Shown here: positions 8,101 to 16,018 of the stretch, piece by piece
Numbering within the stretch: the stretch's first letter is position 1
How the letters are laid out: each line of letters begins with the position of its first letter
Assembly: GCA_024640565.1 (NCBI GenBank)
Contig: JAHEET010000002.1
Location: forward strand, 248,001-312,000
DNA: 64,000 bases
Direction: 5' to 3'
Origin: Flavobacteriaceae bacterium
GTDB lineage: Bacteria; Bacteroidota; Bacteroidia; Flavobacteriales; Flavobacteriaceae
Notes under the pieces: model-generated
Seen by the model: only the letters and a program-made list of their open reading frames with translations
Databases searched by the model: none
What the model was told of the DNA's origin: nothing
Made by a program: the position numbers and the translations under genes

Positions 8101-8600
8101 TTAAAGTATTGGGGCCAAAGTTTGGAAAAGAAATGCGTTTTATTGCTACTGAAGTTCAGCAGTTTACAAAAGAAGATATTAACAAAATAGAAAAACAGGG
8201 TAATATTTCTATAGAAATTAATGGAAAAGAGATAACTTTAGAACGTGAGGATGTAGAAATATCCTCAAAAGATATTGAAGGCTGGTTAGTTGCAAATGAA
8301 GGTGGTTTAACGGTTGCATTAGACGTTACCATCACAGCGGATTTACGCAAAGAAGGAGTTGCAAGGGAATTGGTCAATAGAATTCAAAATGCCCGAAAAG
8401 ATGCTGGTTTAGAAGTTACAGATAAAATTAGATTGACGGTGTTAAATTTTGAAAACTTACAACAAGCTATTAAAGAAAATAAAGCTCATATCATGAGCGA
8501 GACATTAACGCAAGAATTGATTTTTGTAGACGCATTAGCGGCAGGAACAGTGATTGCATTTGATACTATTAAAAGCAAAATATTAATCGAAAAAATGTAA
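5193..8600 (+). CDS. ileS: Isoleucyl-tRNA synthetase, IleRS2-like, with GXHH signature
   Basis: 1135 aa class I synthetase that charges tRNA-Ile and edits valine. The Rossmann core begins with FFEGPPSANGLPG. The first signature motif, normally HXGH, reads Gly57-Val58-His59-His60 (GVHH), with the first and third positions exchanged; the second is KMSKR (683-687). The editing (CP1) domain lies between, with TTPWTLPSNTAL, and the WYVRLSRRRFW anticodon-side segment and a long C-terminal domain follow. Length and sequence fit the Bacteroidota IleRS type. It is followed 4 bases later by a DksA-like gene, so the two are probably cotranscribed up to the terminator at 8989. Confidence 0.97.
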   Translation: MSAKFPEYKGLDLPSVAEEMLSYWEENNIFEKSVTTREGKEPFVFFEGPPSANGLPGVHHVLARAIKDIFPRYKTMKGFQVKRKAGWDTHGLPIELGVEKELGITKEDIGKKISVEDYNAACRKAVMRYTHIWNDLTQKMGYWVDMEDPYVTYEPKYMESVWWLLKEIYNKKLIYKGYTIQPYSPKAGTGLSSHELNQPGTYQDVTDTTIVAQFKTIENTLPDFLQNQGAVYFLAWTTTPWTLPSNTALTVGPKIEYVLVDTFNQYTFEPTKVVLAKKLIEKQFGGKNNFEVTTSEALSSYNSGDKKIPFYVVKEFVGKDLVDIKYEQILDYGCEFENKQDAFRVIAGDFVTTEDGTGIVHTAPTFGVDDALVAKQAVPEIPPLLVRDDNGNLVPLVDLQGRFRTEVTEFAGKYVKNAYYPEGEAPEKSIDVALAIKLKTENKAFKVEKYKHSYPNCWRTDKPILYYPLDSWFIKVTDVKEKMHSLNQTINWKPASTGTGRFGNWLANANDWNLSRSRYWGIPLPIWRTEDGKEEICIGSVKELKEEMLRAVAAGVMHKDIFEDFEVGNNSEENYAKIDLHKNIVDEIVLVSPSGQPMHRESDLIDVWFDSGSMPYAQWHYPFENKQKIDGNESFPADFIAEGVDQTRGWFYTLHAIATMVFDSVAYKNVVSNGLVLDKNGHKMSKRLGNATDPFTTLATYGADATRWYMIANANPWDNLKFDLEGIEEVKRKFFGTLYNTYSFFSLYTNIDGFAYSEADISLENRPEIDRWILSELHTLIAKVDAFYEAYEPTRAARAISDFTQDHLSNWYVRLSRRRFWKGDYQTDKISAYQTLYTCMVTIAKLGAPIAPFFMDKLYQDLNSVTGKETSESIHLSDFPKSDARFIDASLERKMENAQIISSLVLSLRAKEKIKVRQPLQKIVIPVENDQQKEEILAVSDLIKHEVNIKEIQILEDASDILIKQIKPNFKVLGPKFGKEMRFIATEVQQFTKEDINKIEKQGNISIEINGKEITLEREDVEISSKDIEGWLVANEGGLTVALDVTITADLRKEGVARELVNRIQNARKDAGLEVTDKIRLTVLNFENLQQAIKENKAHIMSETLTQELIFVDALAAGTVIAFDTIKSKILIEKM

Positions 8601-8604
8601 AAAA

Positions 8605-8982
8605 ATGTCAGAAATTAAAGTAGGATATTCAGATGAAGATTTACAAGAGTTTAAAGCACTTATTCTTAAGAAAATAGAACGCGCAGAGTCTGATTTGGCG
8701 TTATTACAGAGTTCGTACAAAAACGATGCAAACAATGGTACTGATGATACTTCGCCTTCATTCAAGTCTTTTGATGACGGTTCAGAGGTAATGAGCCAAG
8801 AAGCAAATGTTCAGTTGGCAATTCGTCAAGAAAAGTTTATTCGTGATTTAAAAAATGCATTGTTACGAATTGAAAACAAAACCTATGGTGTTTGTAGAGT
8901 TACGCGTAAATTAATTCAAAAACAACGCTTACTCTTGGTACCTCATGCGACTTTAAGTATTGAAGCAAAACGCAAGCAATAA
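8605..8982 (+). CDS. DksA/TraR-family protein with degenerate zinc finger
   Basis: 125 aa. DksA/TraR proteins insert a coiled coil into the RNA polymerase secondary channel and alter promoter response, often with ppGpp. The N-terminal two-thirds is the expected coiled coil (EFKALILKKIERAESDLALL ... QEKFIRDLKNALLRIENKTYG), and the tail YGVCRVTRKLI...VPHATLSIEAK matches the family's C-terminal helix. Of the C4 zinc-finger cysteines only Cys97 remains; the partner two residues on is Thr/Arg and the second pair is absent, so zinc is unlikely to be bound. It follows ileS by 4 bases and ends at a strong terminator. Confidence 0.85.
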   Translation: MSEIKVGYSDEDLQEFKALILKKIERAESDLALLQSSYKNDANNGTDDTSPSFKSFDDGSEVMSQEANVQLAIRQEKFIRDLKNALLRIENKTYGVCRVTRKLIQKQRLLLVPHATLSIEAKRKQ

Positions 8983-8988
8983 TACCTC

Positions 8989-9018
8989 AAAGCTTCCATA
9001 TTATGGGAGCTTTTTTTT
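8989..9018 (+). terminator. Intrinsic terminator of the ileS-dksA-like operon
   Basis: AAAGCTTCCAT (8989-8999) pairs with ATGGGAGCTTT (9003-9013) with one T-G wobble and a 3-base loop, followed by more T residues to 9018. It lies 7 bases after the stop codon. Confidence 0.85.
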
Positions 9019-9091
9019 AACTATATTTTTTTGACTACTGTCAAAAAAAGAGCGGTACAAACAATATCCAAACCATGAAATTTTTCTGTTC

Positions 9092-9748
9092 ATGAATAAA
9101 AATGCGTTATTTTTCTTCTTGTTATTTCTCTCACAGATCATTGTTGCTCAAAAAAAAGCAATCAAAAAAGCCCAAATCTCTGTAAATCGAGTAGAAATCT
9201 CTACGATAGGTTTGGACGATTTTGTATTGGAAAACTCGAGTTCTGAGTTTTTGGAGATTTATTTATTCGCCGAAAATCCAAGCAAACAACATATCGTTTA
9301 TTCGGCTTCAGAGACTACTGCGAGAATTAAATTTCAGATTCCAGCAATGACAACAGAAGCCCCTGTTTTCAGGAAATTTATTACCAAAAGATTACAAAGA
9401 GCGAGCGCAACAATTAAAATCCCTAAAAACAAAGCAGTCGTTATTTTTGGTGAAGAAATTAATATTGCCGCTAAAAGTTATGATGGGCAGATGGATATTT
9501 ATATAGAAAAAGGACGTATAAGATTAGATACAATTCAAAATAAGACAAAGGTTAAATTTTATGAAGGCAGTGTTTATGCAACTTTAAAAGCACAGAATAT
9601 TGATGTGGCATCAACACGAGGAACAATTGCGATTGATCAAGAAATTCAACAAGAAAATTTTTATAAGAAAATAAAAAATAGGGCTCAAAGCTTTACGATA
9701 AGAACTACAAAAGGGAATATTTTTTTAACCACTATTAAACCACAATAA
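9092..9748 (+). CDS. Exported hypothetical protein, probable beta-strand repeat fold
   Basis: 218 aa. Begins with a clear signal peptide (NKNALFFFLLFLSQIIVAQ, cut near residue 19-20), so it is exported to the periplasm or surface. The rest is rich in alternating short beta-strand patterns ending in TxGxI/GNIFL segments (for example STRGTIAI and TTKGNIFL), reminiscent of the DUF4097-type adhesin-like right-handed beta fold; this is resemblance in pattern only. It lies 34 bases before lspA in the same direction. I cannot name a function. Confidence 0.7.
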   Translation: MNKNALFFFLLFLSQIIVAQKKAIKKAQISVNRVEISTIGLDDFVLENSSSEFLEIYLFAENPSKQHIVYSASETTARIKFQIPAMTTEAPVFRKFITKRLQRASATIKIPKNKAVVIFGEEINIAAKSYDGQMDIYIEKGRIRLDTIQNKTKVKFYEGSVYATLKAQNIDVASTRGTIAIDQEIQQENFYKKIKNRAQSFTIRTTKGNIFLTTIKPQ

Positions 9749-9754
9749 TATTCT

Positions 9755-9762
9755 TATTTTTG
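9755..9762 (+). promoter_or_regulatory. Putative -7 box for lspA
   Basis: TATTTTTG, exact match to TANNTTTG, 21 bases before the ATG at 9783. It begins only 7 bases after the previous stop codon. No clear -33 box. Confidence 0.4.
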
Positions 9763-9782
9763 TGCATATAAAACCAAACAAA

Positions 9783-10400
9783 ATGTCAAAAAAGACGCTG
9801 GCAATTCTAACAATTTTAATTGCAATTACTTTAGATCAAATTTTGAAAGTATATGTAAAAACACATTATGCTCTTAATGATGGTTTTGAAGTTTTTAGTT
9901 GGTTTAAAATTCATTTTGTTGAAAATAACGGCATGGCAATGGGCTGGGAATTTGGAGGTAAATCGGGTAAATTATTTCTCACATTATTTCGATTAGTTGC
10001 TGTTTCTGCAATTATTTATTGGTTGGCACAACACATTAAAAGAGCTACCCACAATGTGGTGATTTTTGCGATTGCATTAATTTTTTCTGGCGCAGTAGGG
10101 AATATCATTGACTCTGTTTTTTATGGGGTCATTTTTAACTCTTCAGCACACCGAGTAGCCACCCTTTTTCCGGAAGAGCCCTATGGAGAGTTGTTCTATG
10201 GAAAAGTTGTAGATATGTTTTATTTCCCTTTTATAGAAAATGCAACTTTACCAGAGTGGATTCCTTTTGTTGGTGGCGATAATTTTACTTTTTTCCAATA
10301 TATATTTAATCCAGCGGATGCTTTTATTAGCGTAGGTGTAGTCCTCCTTTTTCTCTACAGTAAAAAGGCGTTTCCAAAAGACGAGACAACCATATTGTAA
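9783..10400 (+). CDS. lspA: Lipoprotein signal peptidase (signal peptidase II)
   Basis: 205 aa inner-membrane aspartic protease that removes the signal peptide of diacylated prolipoproteins. Four membrane segments are visible (near 6-24, 62-82, 90-108 and 176-194). The catalytic aspartates are Asp110 in GAVGNIIDS and Asp179 in FNPADAF; the ENNGMAMGW segment (47-55) also matches the family. Between the two Asp a hydrophilic insertion of about 35 residues (117-168) makes it longer than E. coli LspA, as is common in Bacteroidota. The frame opens earlier at a GTG (9762), but ATG 9783 gives the normal MSKKTLAI start. The window encodes several lipoprotein substrates (GldH, DUF4837, DUF4292). Confidence 0.95.
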   Translation: MSKKTLAILTILIAITLDQILKVYVKTHYALNDGFEVFSWFKIHFVENNGMAMGWEFGGKSGKLFLTLFRLVAVSAIIYWLAQHIKRATHNVVIFAIALIFSGAVGNIIDSVFYGVIFNSSAHRVATLFPEEPYGELFYGKVVDMFYFPFIENATLPEWIPFVGGDNFTFFQYIFNPADAFISVGVVLLFLYSKKAFPKDETTIL

Positions 10401-10533
10401 TGCTTTTGGAGTTAAATCAATATGTAAAGTGGCGAATTTGACCGCTGTGGACATCGCCAATTTTAACACTTTAACGCTCAATATTTTCAGACAGAACCTG
10501 TTGCTAATGTATTAAAATGTGTATTTTCGTTAG

Positions 10534-12330
10534 ATGTCAGCATCTTTAGAACTTCAATTAAAAACCTTACCAGATTCTCCTGGGGTATACCAGTACTACG
10601 ATAAGAATGAAGCCGTTATTTATGTTGGAAAAGCCAAAAATTTAAAAAAAAGAGTTAGCTCTTATTTCACAAAAAATCATGAAAATGCGAAAACCCGTAT
10701 TTTAGTGAAACAAATTGTGGAGATCAAGCACATTGTTGTTGATACTGAAACAGATGCACTTCTATTAGAAAACAACCTCATTAAAAAGTACAAGCCCAAG
10801 TATAATATTTTATTGAAAGACGATAAAACCTACCCTTGGATTTGTATTAAGAAGGAACGTTTTCCAAGAGTTTTTATGACCCGAAGGTACATTAAAGATG
10901 GATCGGAGTATTTTGGACCGTACACCAATATAAAAACGGTAAGAGTTTTGTTGGATTTAATCAAAGAATTGTATTCTATTAGAACGTGTAGTTATGATTT
11001 GAGTCAACAAAAAATTAATGAAGGAAAATACAAAGTTTGTCTCGAATATCATTTAAAAAACTGTAAAGGAGGGTGTGAAGGTTTACAAACAGAGATTAAA
11101 TACCAAGAGGATATTGCTGCCATTCGGAATATTATAAAAGGAAATTTTAAAGAAAGCTTGGATAAATTTAACCAAATGATGCTTTCTTTTTCTGAAAATA
11201 TGGAGTTTGAAGAAGCACAAAAAATTAAAGTAAAAGTGGGTTTATTGTCAAATTACCAGGCAAAATCAACCATTATCAACCCTGCTATCAATAATGTTGA
11301 TGTATTTTCAATTATCTCTGATGAAACCCATGGATATGCAAATTTTTTTAAAATATCGAATGGTGCTATTATTCAATCCCATACAACAGAAATTAAAAAG
11401 AAATTAGACGAGACGGATAAGCAAATGTTGGAGCTGTTTATTGTCGAAATCAGACACCGCTTCAATTCTCAAACCAAAGAAATTTATGTGCCTTTCCATG
11501 TAGATTTGGGGAAAGAATTGAAAGTGACCATTCCAAAACTGGGCGATAAAAAACGAATTATAGAGCTTTCTGAAAGGAATGCAAAGTACTATCGACAAGA
11601 ACAGTTTAAGCAAATTAAAATTGTTGATCCGGAAAGACATGTAAAAAGAATTATGGCGCAAATGAAAAAAGATTTGCGACTCTCACAAGATCCTAGGCAT
11701 ATAGAGTGTTTTGATAACTCCAACATTCAAGGAACTCATCCAGTGGCAGCATGTGTCGTTTTCAGAGACGGCAAGCCAAGCAAGAAAGAATATCGACATT
11801 ACAACATAAAAACGGTAGAGGGACCTGACGATTTTGCTTCGATGGAAGAAGTCGTTTATAGACGTTATAAACGGTTGTTGCAAGAAGAAGCTTCTTTACC
11901 ACAATTAATTATTGTCGATGGTGGGAAAGGACAACTTTCTTCGGGTTTAAAAGCTTTAGATGCTCTTGGATTACGAGGAAAAATTGCGATTATTGGAATA
12001 GCTAAAAGACTGGAAGAGATTTATTATCCCGACGACCCGATACCCTTGTATTTAGACAAGAAATCTGAAACCTTAAAAATTACCCAATACTTAAGAAACG
12101 AAGCACACCGCTTTGGAATTACATTTCATAGAAATAAACGAAGTAAGAGTGCTATTCAATCAGAATTAGAACAAATACCAGCCATTGGTTCAAAAACAAT
12201 TACCAATCTTTTGCGTAAATTTAAGTCGGCAAAAAGAGTAAAAGAAGCTTCTTTTGAAGCGCTAAAAAAAGAAATTGGTACTGCAAGAGCTTTGAAAGTA
12301 TATCAATTTTACCATCCCCCAAAAAAATGA
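10534..12330 (+). CDS. uvrC: Excinuclease ABC subunit C
   Basis: 598 aa nucleotide-excision repair endonuclease that cuts on both sides of a lesion marked by UvrAB. In order: GIY-YIG domain (GVY at 17-19, IYVG at 29-32, catalytic Arg near 40), a Cys-rich CLEYHLKNCKGGCEG segment, a UVR UvrB-binding motif (about 205-240), an RNase H-like domain with IECFDNSNIQGT...AACVVF and IIVDGGKGQL, and a C-terminal helix-hairpin-helix pair (IPAIGSKTITNLLRKF...). All expected parts are present. A TATTTTCG box ends only 4 bases before the ATG, an unusually short leader if used. Its TGA overlaps the start of the patatin gene (ATGA). Confidence 0.97.
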   Translation: MSASLELQLKTLPDSPGVYQYYDKNEAVIYVGKAKNLKKRVSSYFTKNHENAKTRILVKQIVEIKHIVVDTETDALLLENNLIKKYKPKYNILLKDDKTYPWICIKKERFPRVFMTRRYIKDGSEYFGPYTNIKTVRVLLDLIKELYSIRTCSYDLSQQKINEGKYKVCLEYHLKNCKGGCEGLQTEIKYQEDIAAIRNIIKGNFKESLDKFNQMMLSFSENMEFEEAQKIKVKVGLLSNYQAKSTIINPAINNVDVFSIISDETHGYANFFKISNGAIIQSHTTEIKKKLDETDKQMLELFIVEIRHRFNSQTKEIYVPFHVDLGKELKVTIPKLGDKKRIIELSERNAKYYRQEQFKQIKIVDPERHVKRIMAQMKKDLRLSQDPRHIECFDNSNIQGTHPVAACVVFRDGKPSKKEYRHYNIKTVEGPDDFASMEEVVYRRYKRLLQEEASLPQLIIVDGGKGQLSSGLKALDALGLRGKIAIIGIAKRLEEIYYPDDPIPLYLDKKSETLKITQYLRNEAHRFGITFHRNKRSKSAIQSELEQIPAIGSKTITNLLRKFKSAKRVKEASFEALKKEIGTARALKVYQFYHPPKK

Positions 12331-14524
12331 AAAAACAGTTCTTACTTCTTTTTCTAGTGAACTCAATGTTGTTTTTTGCACAGCAAAAACAACCAAAAAT
12401 AGGATTGGTTCTTAGTGGAGGTGGAGCGAAAGGATTTGCACATGTTGGGGTGTTGAAAGAAATTGACAAAGCAGGATTGCAAATCGATTATATTGGAGGT
12501 ACTAGTATTGGAGCGATTGTGGGGGCCCTCTATGCTGTTGGGTATTCGGGAGCGCAAACCGAAAAAATTATATTAGAAACCGATTTTGTTGCCCTGTTAA
12601 GAGATAAATTACCAAGAAGCACAACCCCTTTTTTTGAAAAAGAATATGGGGAAAAAGCGGTCATTTCATTCCCTATTGTGAAAAGAAAAATTGGACTTCC
12701 AAAGGCAGTTTCAAAAGGTCAAAACATGTTGAATCTGCTCCTAGAATTATTTTCGGAAACAGAAAACATTTCAGATTTTTCAGAATTTCAAATTCCTTTT
12801 TTTTCGATAGGAACCGATGTTGAAACAGGAGGACAAGTTCTTTTAGAAAAAGGATCATTGCCAATAGCATTAAGAGCTAGCGGCTCTTTTCCAACACTTT
12901 TAAACCCCGTTCCGCTAGGAGATACATTGTTAATTGATGGAGGAGTTGCCAATAATTTCCCTGTTGATCTTATGAGAGAGAAAGGTGCAGATATTATTAT
13001 CGGGGTAGATGTTCAAGGGAGGTTGTATGAAAAAGAGAAACTGACTTCAGTAGTTGCTATTTTAAATCAAATTGTGAGCTATAAAATTTACAATCAAAGA
13101 GATTTTAAAAAAAATCAAATTGAAGTATACATGCATCCAGAGATTTCGAAATACAATGTGGTTGACTTTGATAAAAAAATTGAAATTTTAAAAGAAGGAG
13201 AAAAAACGGCTGCAAAATATGCTAAAATTTTGAATGAAATTGCATTGAAACAGACGCACAAGAAAAAAAGAAGAACAACCACTAAAAACACTCAAAAAGT
13301 TGTTTTATCAAAAATTACGATTCATGGAATAAAGAACCACTCTAGGGCATATGTTTTGGGAAAATTAAATTTAATGCAAGGAGATCTTGTTTCCAGAAAT
13401 GATATTACAAAGCGAATCCATTTGTTATCAGCCACCAATAATTACGAACAGATTTCTTACTCTTTAAAGGAAACAATTGCTGGGGGAACCGAAATTATTT
13501 TTTCATTAGTAGAACTTTCTAAAAAGCCAACACTAGATCTTGGAGTACATTATGATGTATTGTATGAATCTTCAGTTTTAGCAAGATATAAGCAGGAAGG
13601 TGTTTTTACCAATAACGATGTTTTTTCTTTTGATGCTATTTTGGGAGACAAGCTGCGCTATAATCTCAACTATTTTGTAGATAACGGATTTTATTTTAGT
13701 TATGGGTTTCGCTCACGCTATAACCGGTTTAGCGCAAATACAGCCTTTAATAATCTGGTGCCAAATTCTCCTGTTGTTCATAGTGTGAATCTTAAATACA
13801 TCGATTTTACAAACCAACTTTTTGTGCAAACAACTTTCGATAGAAAGTTTGCTTTAGGTATTGGATTAGAGCAGAAAAAACTAAATGTTTCGACTGAAAC
13901 CGTTTTAGAGAACAATGCTGCAACGGTTCTTGATGACACGAATTATTTGAACGCTTTTGGCTATTTAAAACTGGATACTTATGATCAAAATATTTTGTTA
14001 AAAAAGGGTATTTTGCAGATTTAGCATTCAAATGGGACCTTAATTCTTCCAAGAGAAATGAAGATTTTCAAGGCTTTGGACAGGCAAAAGGGACTTACGG
14101 ATTTGCTACTACTTTTTTAAAAAAAATCACTTTCCAAAATACAAATGAAGCAGGATTTACACTTGGAAACCCATCTTCGAATATTTTCGATTTTTATTTA
14201 GGGGGCTACAATCAAAACTATATAAATACGTTTGTTTCTATGTATGGATATGAGTTTTCAGAACTGGGAACCCATTCGTTTTTAAAATCTGAATTTACTT
14301 TTAGATATCAGTTTCTCGAAAAAAATTATTTCAGTTTTATTGCCAATTACGCGCGTTTAAATTCCAATTTTTTAAAAGACAGAAAGTTTTTTAAACCGAT
14401 AAAATCAGGATACGCACTTGGCTACAGCTTTGATTCTTTTGTAGGCCCCTTAGAACTTAAGTTTAGCTGGTCTCCAGACACAAAAACGAGTGCCATTTTG
14501 TTTAATTTAGGATATTGGTTTTAG
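12327..14524 (+). CDS. Patatin-like phospholipase with C-terminal outer-membrane barrel; frame broken by -1 shift
   Basis: Reads as 565 aa from 12327 to a stop at 14024, but the homologous barrel continues in the -1 frame from about 14006 to 14524, giving 732 aa if joined, the usual size of RssA/PlpD-like patatin-barrel proteins. Signal peptide 1-18; oxyanion motif SGGGAKG (30-36); nucleophile Ser60 in GTSIG; DGG at 204-206 completes the Ser-Asp dyad; then a POTRA-like linker (about 320-400) and strand-rich barrel whose last residues are LGYWF, ending in an aromatic. Predicted lipid acyl hydrolase displayed by its own barrel. The break falls exactly on A AAA AAG, so it is a recent mutation, a sequencing error or recoding. 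Confidence 0.8.
14000..14006 (+). other. Slippery heptamer A AAA AAG at the frame break
   Basis: In the zero frame the codons read TTA AAA AAG, which is the dnaX-type -1 slippery heptamer. A one-base backward slip continues GGG TAT TTT GCA GAT and an open frame of 172 codons to 14524. Without the slip, translation stops at 14022-14024. No Shine-Dalgarno-like stimulator or strong downstream stem was seen. Confidence 0.6.
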
Positions 14525-14650
14525 CGCTTTTTTAGATAAATATATCCTGATTTTAGATTTAATTTTTTACTTAAAATTCAGTATATTTACTGATTAATGA
14601 AGATCAGATTGAGGAATTGTATCAGTCTAAAAATCAATTTACAAACAGAA

Positions 14651-14667
14651 AAAAGCCTTTGGCTTTT
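14651..14667 (+). terminator. Hairpin between the patatin-barrel gene and ricT
   Basis: AAAAGCC (14651-14657), loop TTT, GGCTTTT (14661-14667), then CTAAAA. Could terminate the uvrC-patatin transcript or sit in the ricT leader, since it ends 16 bases before the ricT ATG. The U-run is short. Confidence 0.45.
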
Positions 14668-14683
14668 CTAAAATATAACACAC

Positions 14684-16018
14684 ATGGGATGTAGTAGTTG
14701 TGCTACTGGTAAAGACGGTGTGCCTAAAGGATGTAAAAGTAACGGAAGTTGCGCTACAGGCGGATGCGAAAAATTATCAGTATTTGATTGGTTGTCAAAC
14801 ATGACATTGCCAAACGGAGAAGAATCTTTTAACATTTTTGAAATTCGTTTTAAAAACGGGAGAAAAGAATTTTATAAAAACACAGAAAATTTAAGAATTT
14901 CTATAGGCGATATTTTAGCTGTTGAAGGATCACCGGGACATGATGTTGGATCTGTTTCTCTAGCAGGAGAACTTGTCAAGGTTCAAATGAAGAAAAGAAA
15001 TGTTTCTGTAGCGAGTTCTGAGATTAAAAAAATCTATAGAAAAGCAAACCAAAGAGACATCGATATTTGGCAGGCTTCTCGAGAAAAGGAAATTGAGACG
15101 CAGCGTAAAGGAAGAGAAATTTTAGGGCGTTTAGGGCTTAAAATGAAATTGTCAGACGTAGAGTATCAGGGTGATGGAAACAAAGCAACATTTTATTACA
15201 CGGCAGATACTAGAATTGACTTTAGACAATTGATTCGAGATTTAGCAGCTGCATTTTCAATTCGTGTAGAGATGAAACAAGTGGGTGCAAGACAAGAAGC
15301 AGCTCGATTGGGAGGTGTTGGGTCCTGTGGTAGAGAGCTCTGTTGTTCTACTTGGTTGACCGATTTTAGAAAAGTAACCACTTCAGCGGCTCGCTATCAA
15401 CAATTATCATTAAATCCGTTAAAGTTAGCGGGGCAGTGTGGTAAATTAAAATGTTGTTTGAATTTTGAATTGGATACTTATTTAGATGCTTTAAAGGCTT
15501 TTCCTAAACAAGAAACGATCTTAAAAACTGAAAAAGGGCCCGCTGTTTTTGTGAAAATGGATATTTTTAAACAGCACCTTTGGTACACTTATAAAGAAGA
15601 AAGGTCAAAGTGGTTTTTATTAACTTTAGAACAAGTTCAAGAAATAATTGAGTTGAATAAAAATAACGAGAAAGCATCCTCGTTAGAAGAGTATGAATCT
15701 GAAATAGAGGCACCAATAAAAGTAAATTTTGAAGATGCGGTTGGAGAAGACAGTTTAACTCGCTTTGATGTTCCAAAAACAAAAAAGCGGAGAAACAATA
15801 AGAATCGGAATAGGAAAAAAGCGCTTGTTGGGAATTCAAATCACAAAAAACCTTCTGCAAAACAACATCAAAGAGGTACTCAGAAAAGAAAACCGCAACA
15901 AAAAAAATCGGGAGAGCCATCAAAGGGAACTGTTAAAAACGCCAACAAGCCCAGAAAGAATAACCATCGAAATCGAAAAAACAATACGCCCAAAAATGGA
16001 AGCGATTCAGAAAAATAA
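14684..16018 (+). CDS. ricT: PSP1-domain protein RicT (YaaT homologue)
   Basis: 444 aa. RicT belongs to the PSP1 family; in Bacillus it forms an iron-sulphur complex with RicA and RicF that directs RNase Y processing. The PSP1 core is clear, with FEIRFKNGRKEFYKN, then GSCGRELCCSTWL (Cys215, 220, 221) and GQCGKLKCCLNFE (Cys252, 257, 258), the cluster-ligand region. The N-terminus adds five more cysteines (3, 6, 17, 23, 28). The last 80 residues are a basic Lys/Arg/Asn-rich low-complexity tail, likely RNA-binding. gldH starts inside its 3' end (23-base overlap), an arrangement seen in flavobacteria. A TATATTTA box at 14582-14589 may be its -7 element. Confidence 0.88.
   Translation: MGCSSCATGKDGVPKGCKSNGSCATGGCEKLSVFDWLSNMTLPNGEESFNIFEIRFKNGRKEFYKNTENLRISIGDILAVEGSPGHDVGSVSLAGELVKVQMKKRNVSVASSEIKKIYRKANQRDIDIWQASREKEIETQRKGREILGRLGLKMKLSDVEYQGDGNKATFYYTADTRIDFRQLIRDLAAAFSIRVEMKQVGARQEAARLGGVGSCGRELCCSTWLTDFRKVTTSAARYQQLSLNPLKLAGQCGKLKCCLNFELDTYLDALKAFPKQETILKTEKGPAVFVKMDIFKQHLWYTYKEERSKWFLLTLEQVQEIIELNKNNEKASSLEEYESEIEAPIKVNFEDAVGEDSLTRFDVPKTKKRRNNKNRNRKKALVGNSNHKKPSAKQHQRGTQKRKPQQKKSGEPSKGTVKNANKPRKNNHRNRKNNTPKNGSDSEK

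Noticed and set aside
10248..10481. Minus-strand ORF of 77 codons over the lspA 3' end
   Set aside because: Mostly antisense to lspA, of odd composition, with no promoter or family match.
15765..15995. In-frame upstream extension of gldH
   Set aside because: It lies wholly within ricT in another frame, is basic and lacks a signal peptide; the ATG at 15996 comes right before the lipoprotein signal.
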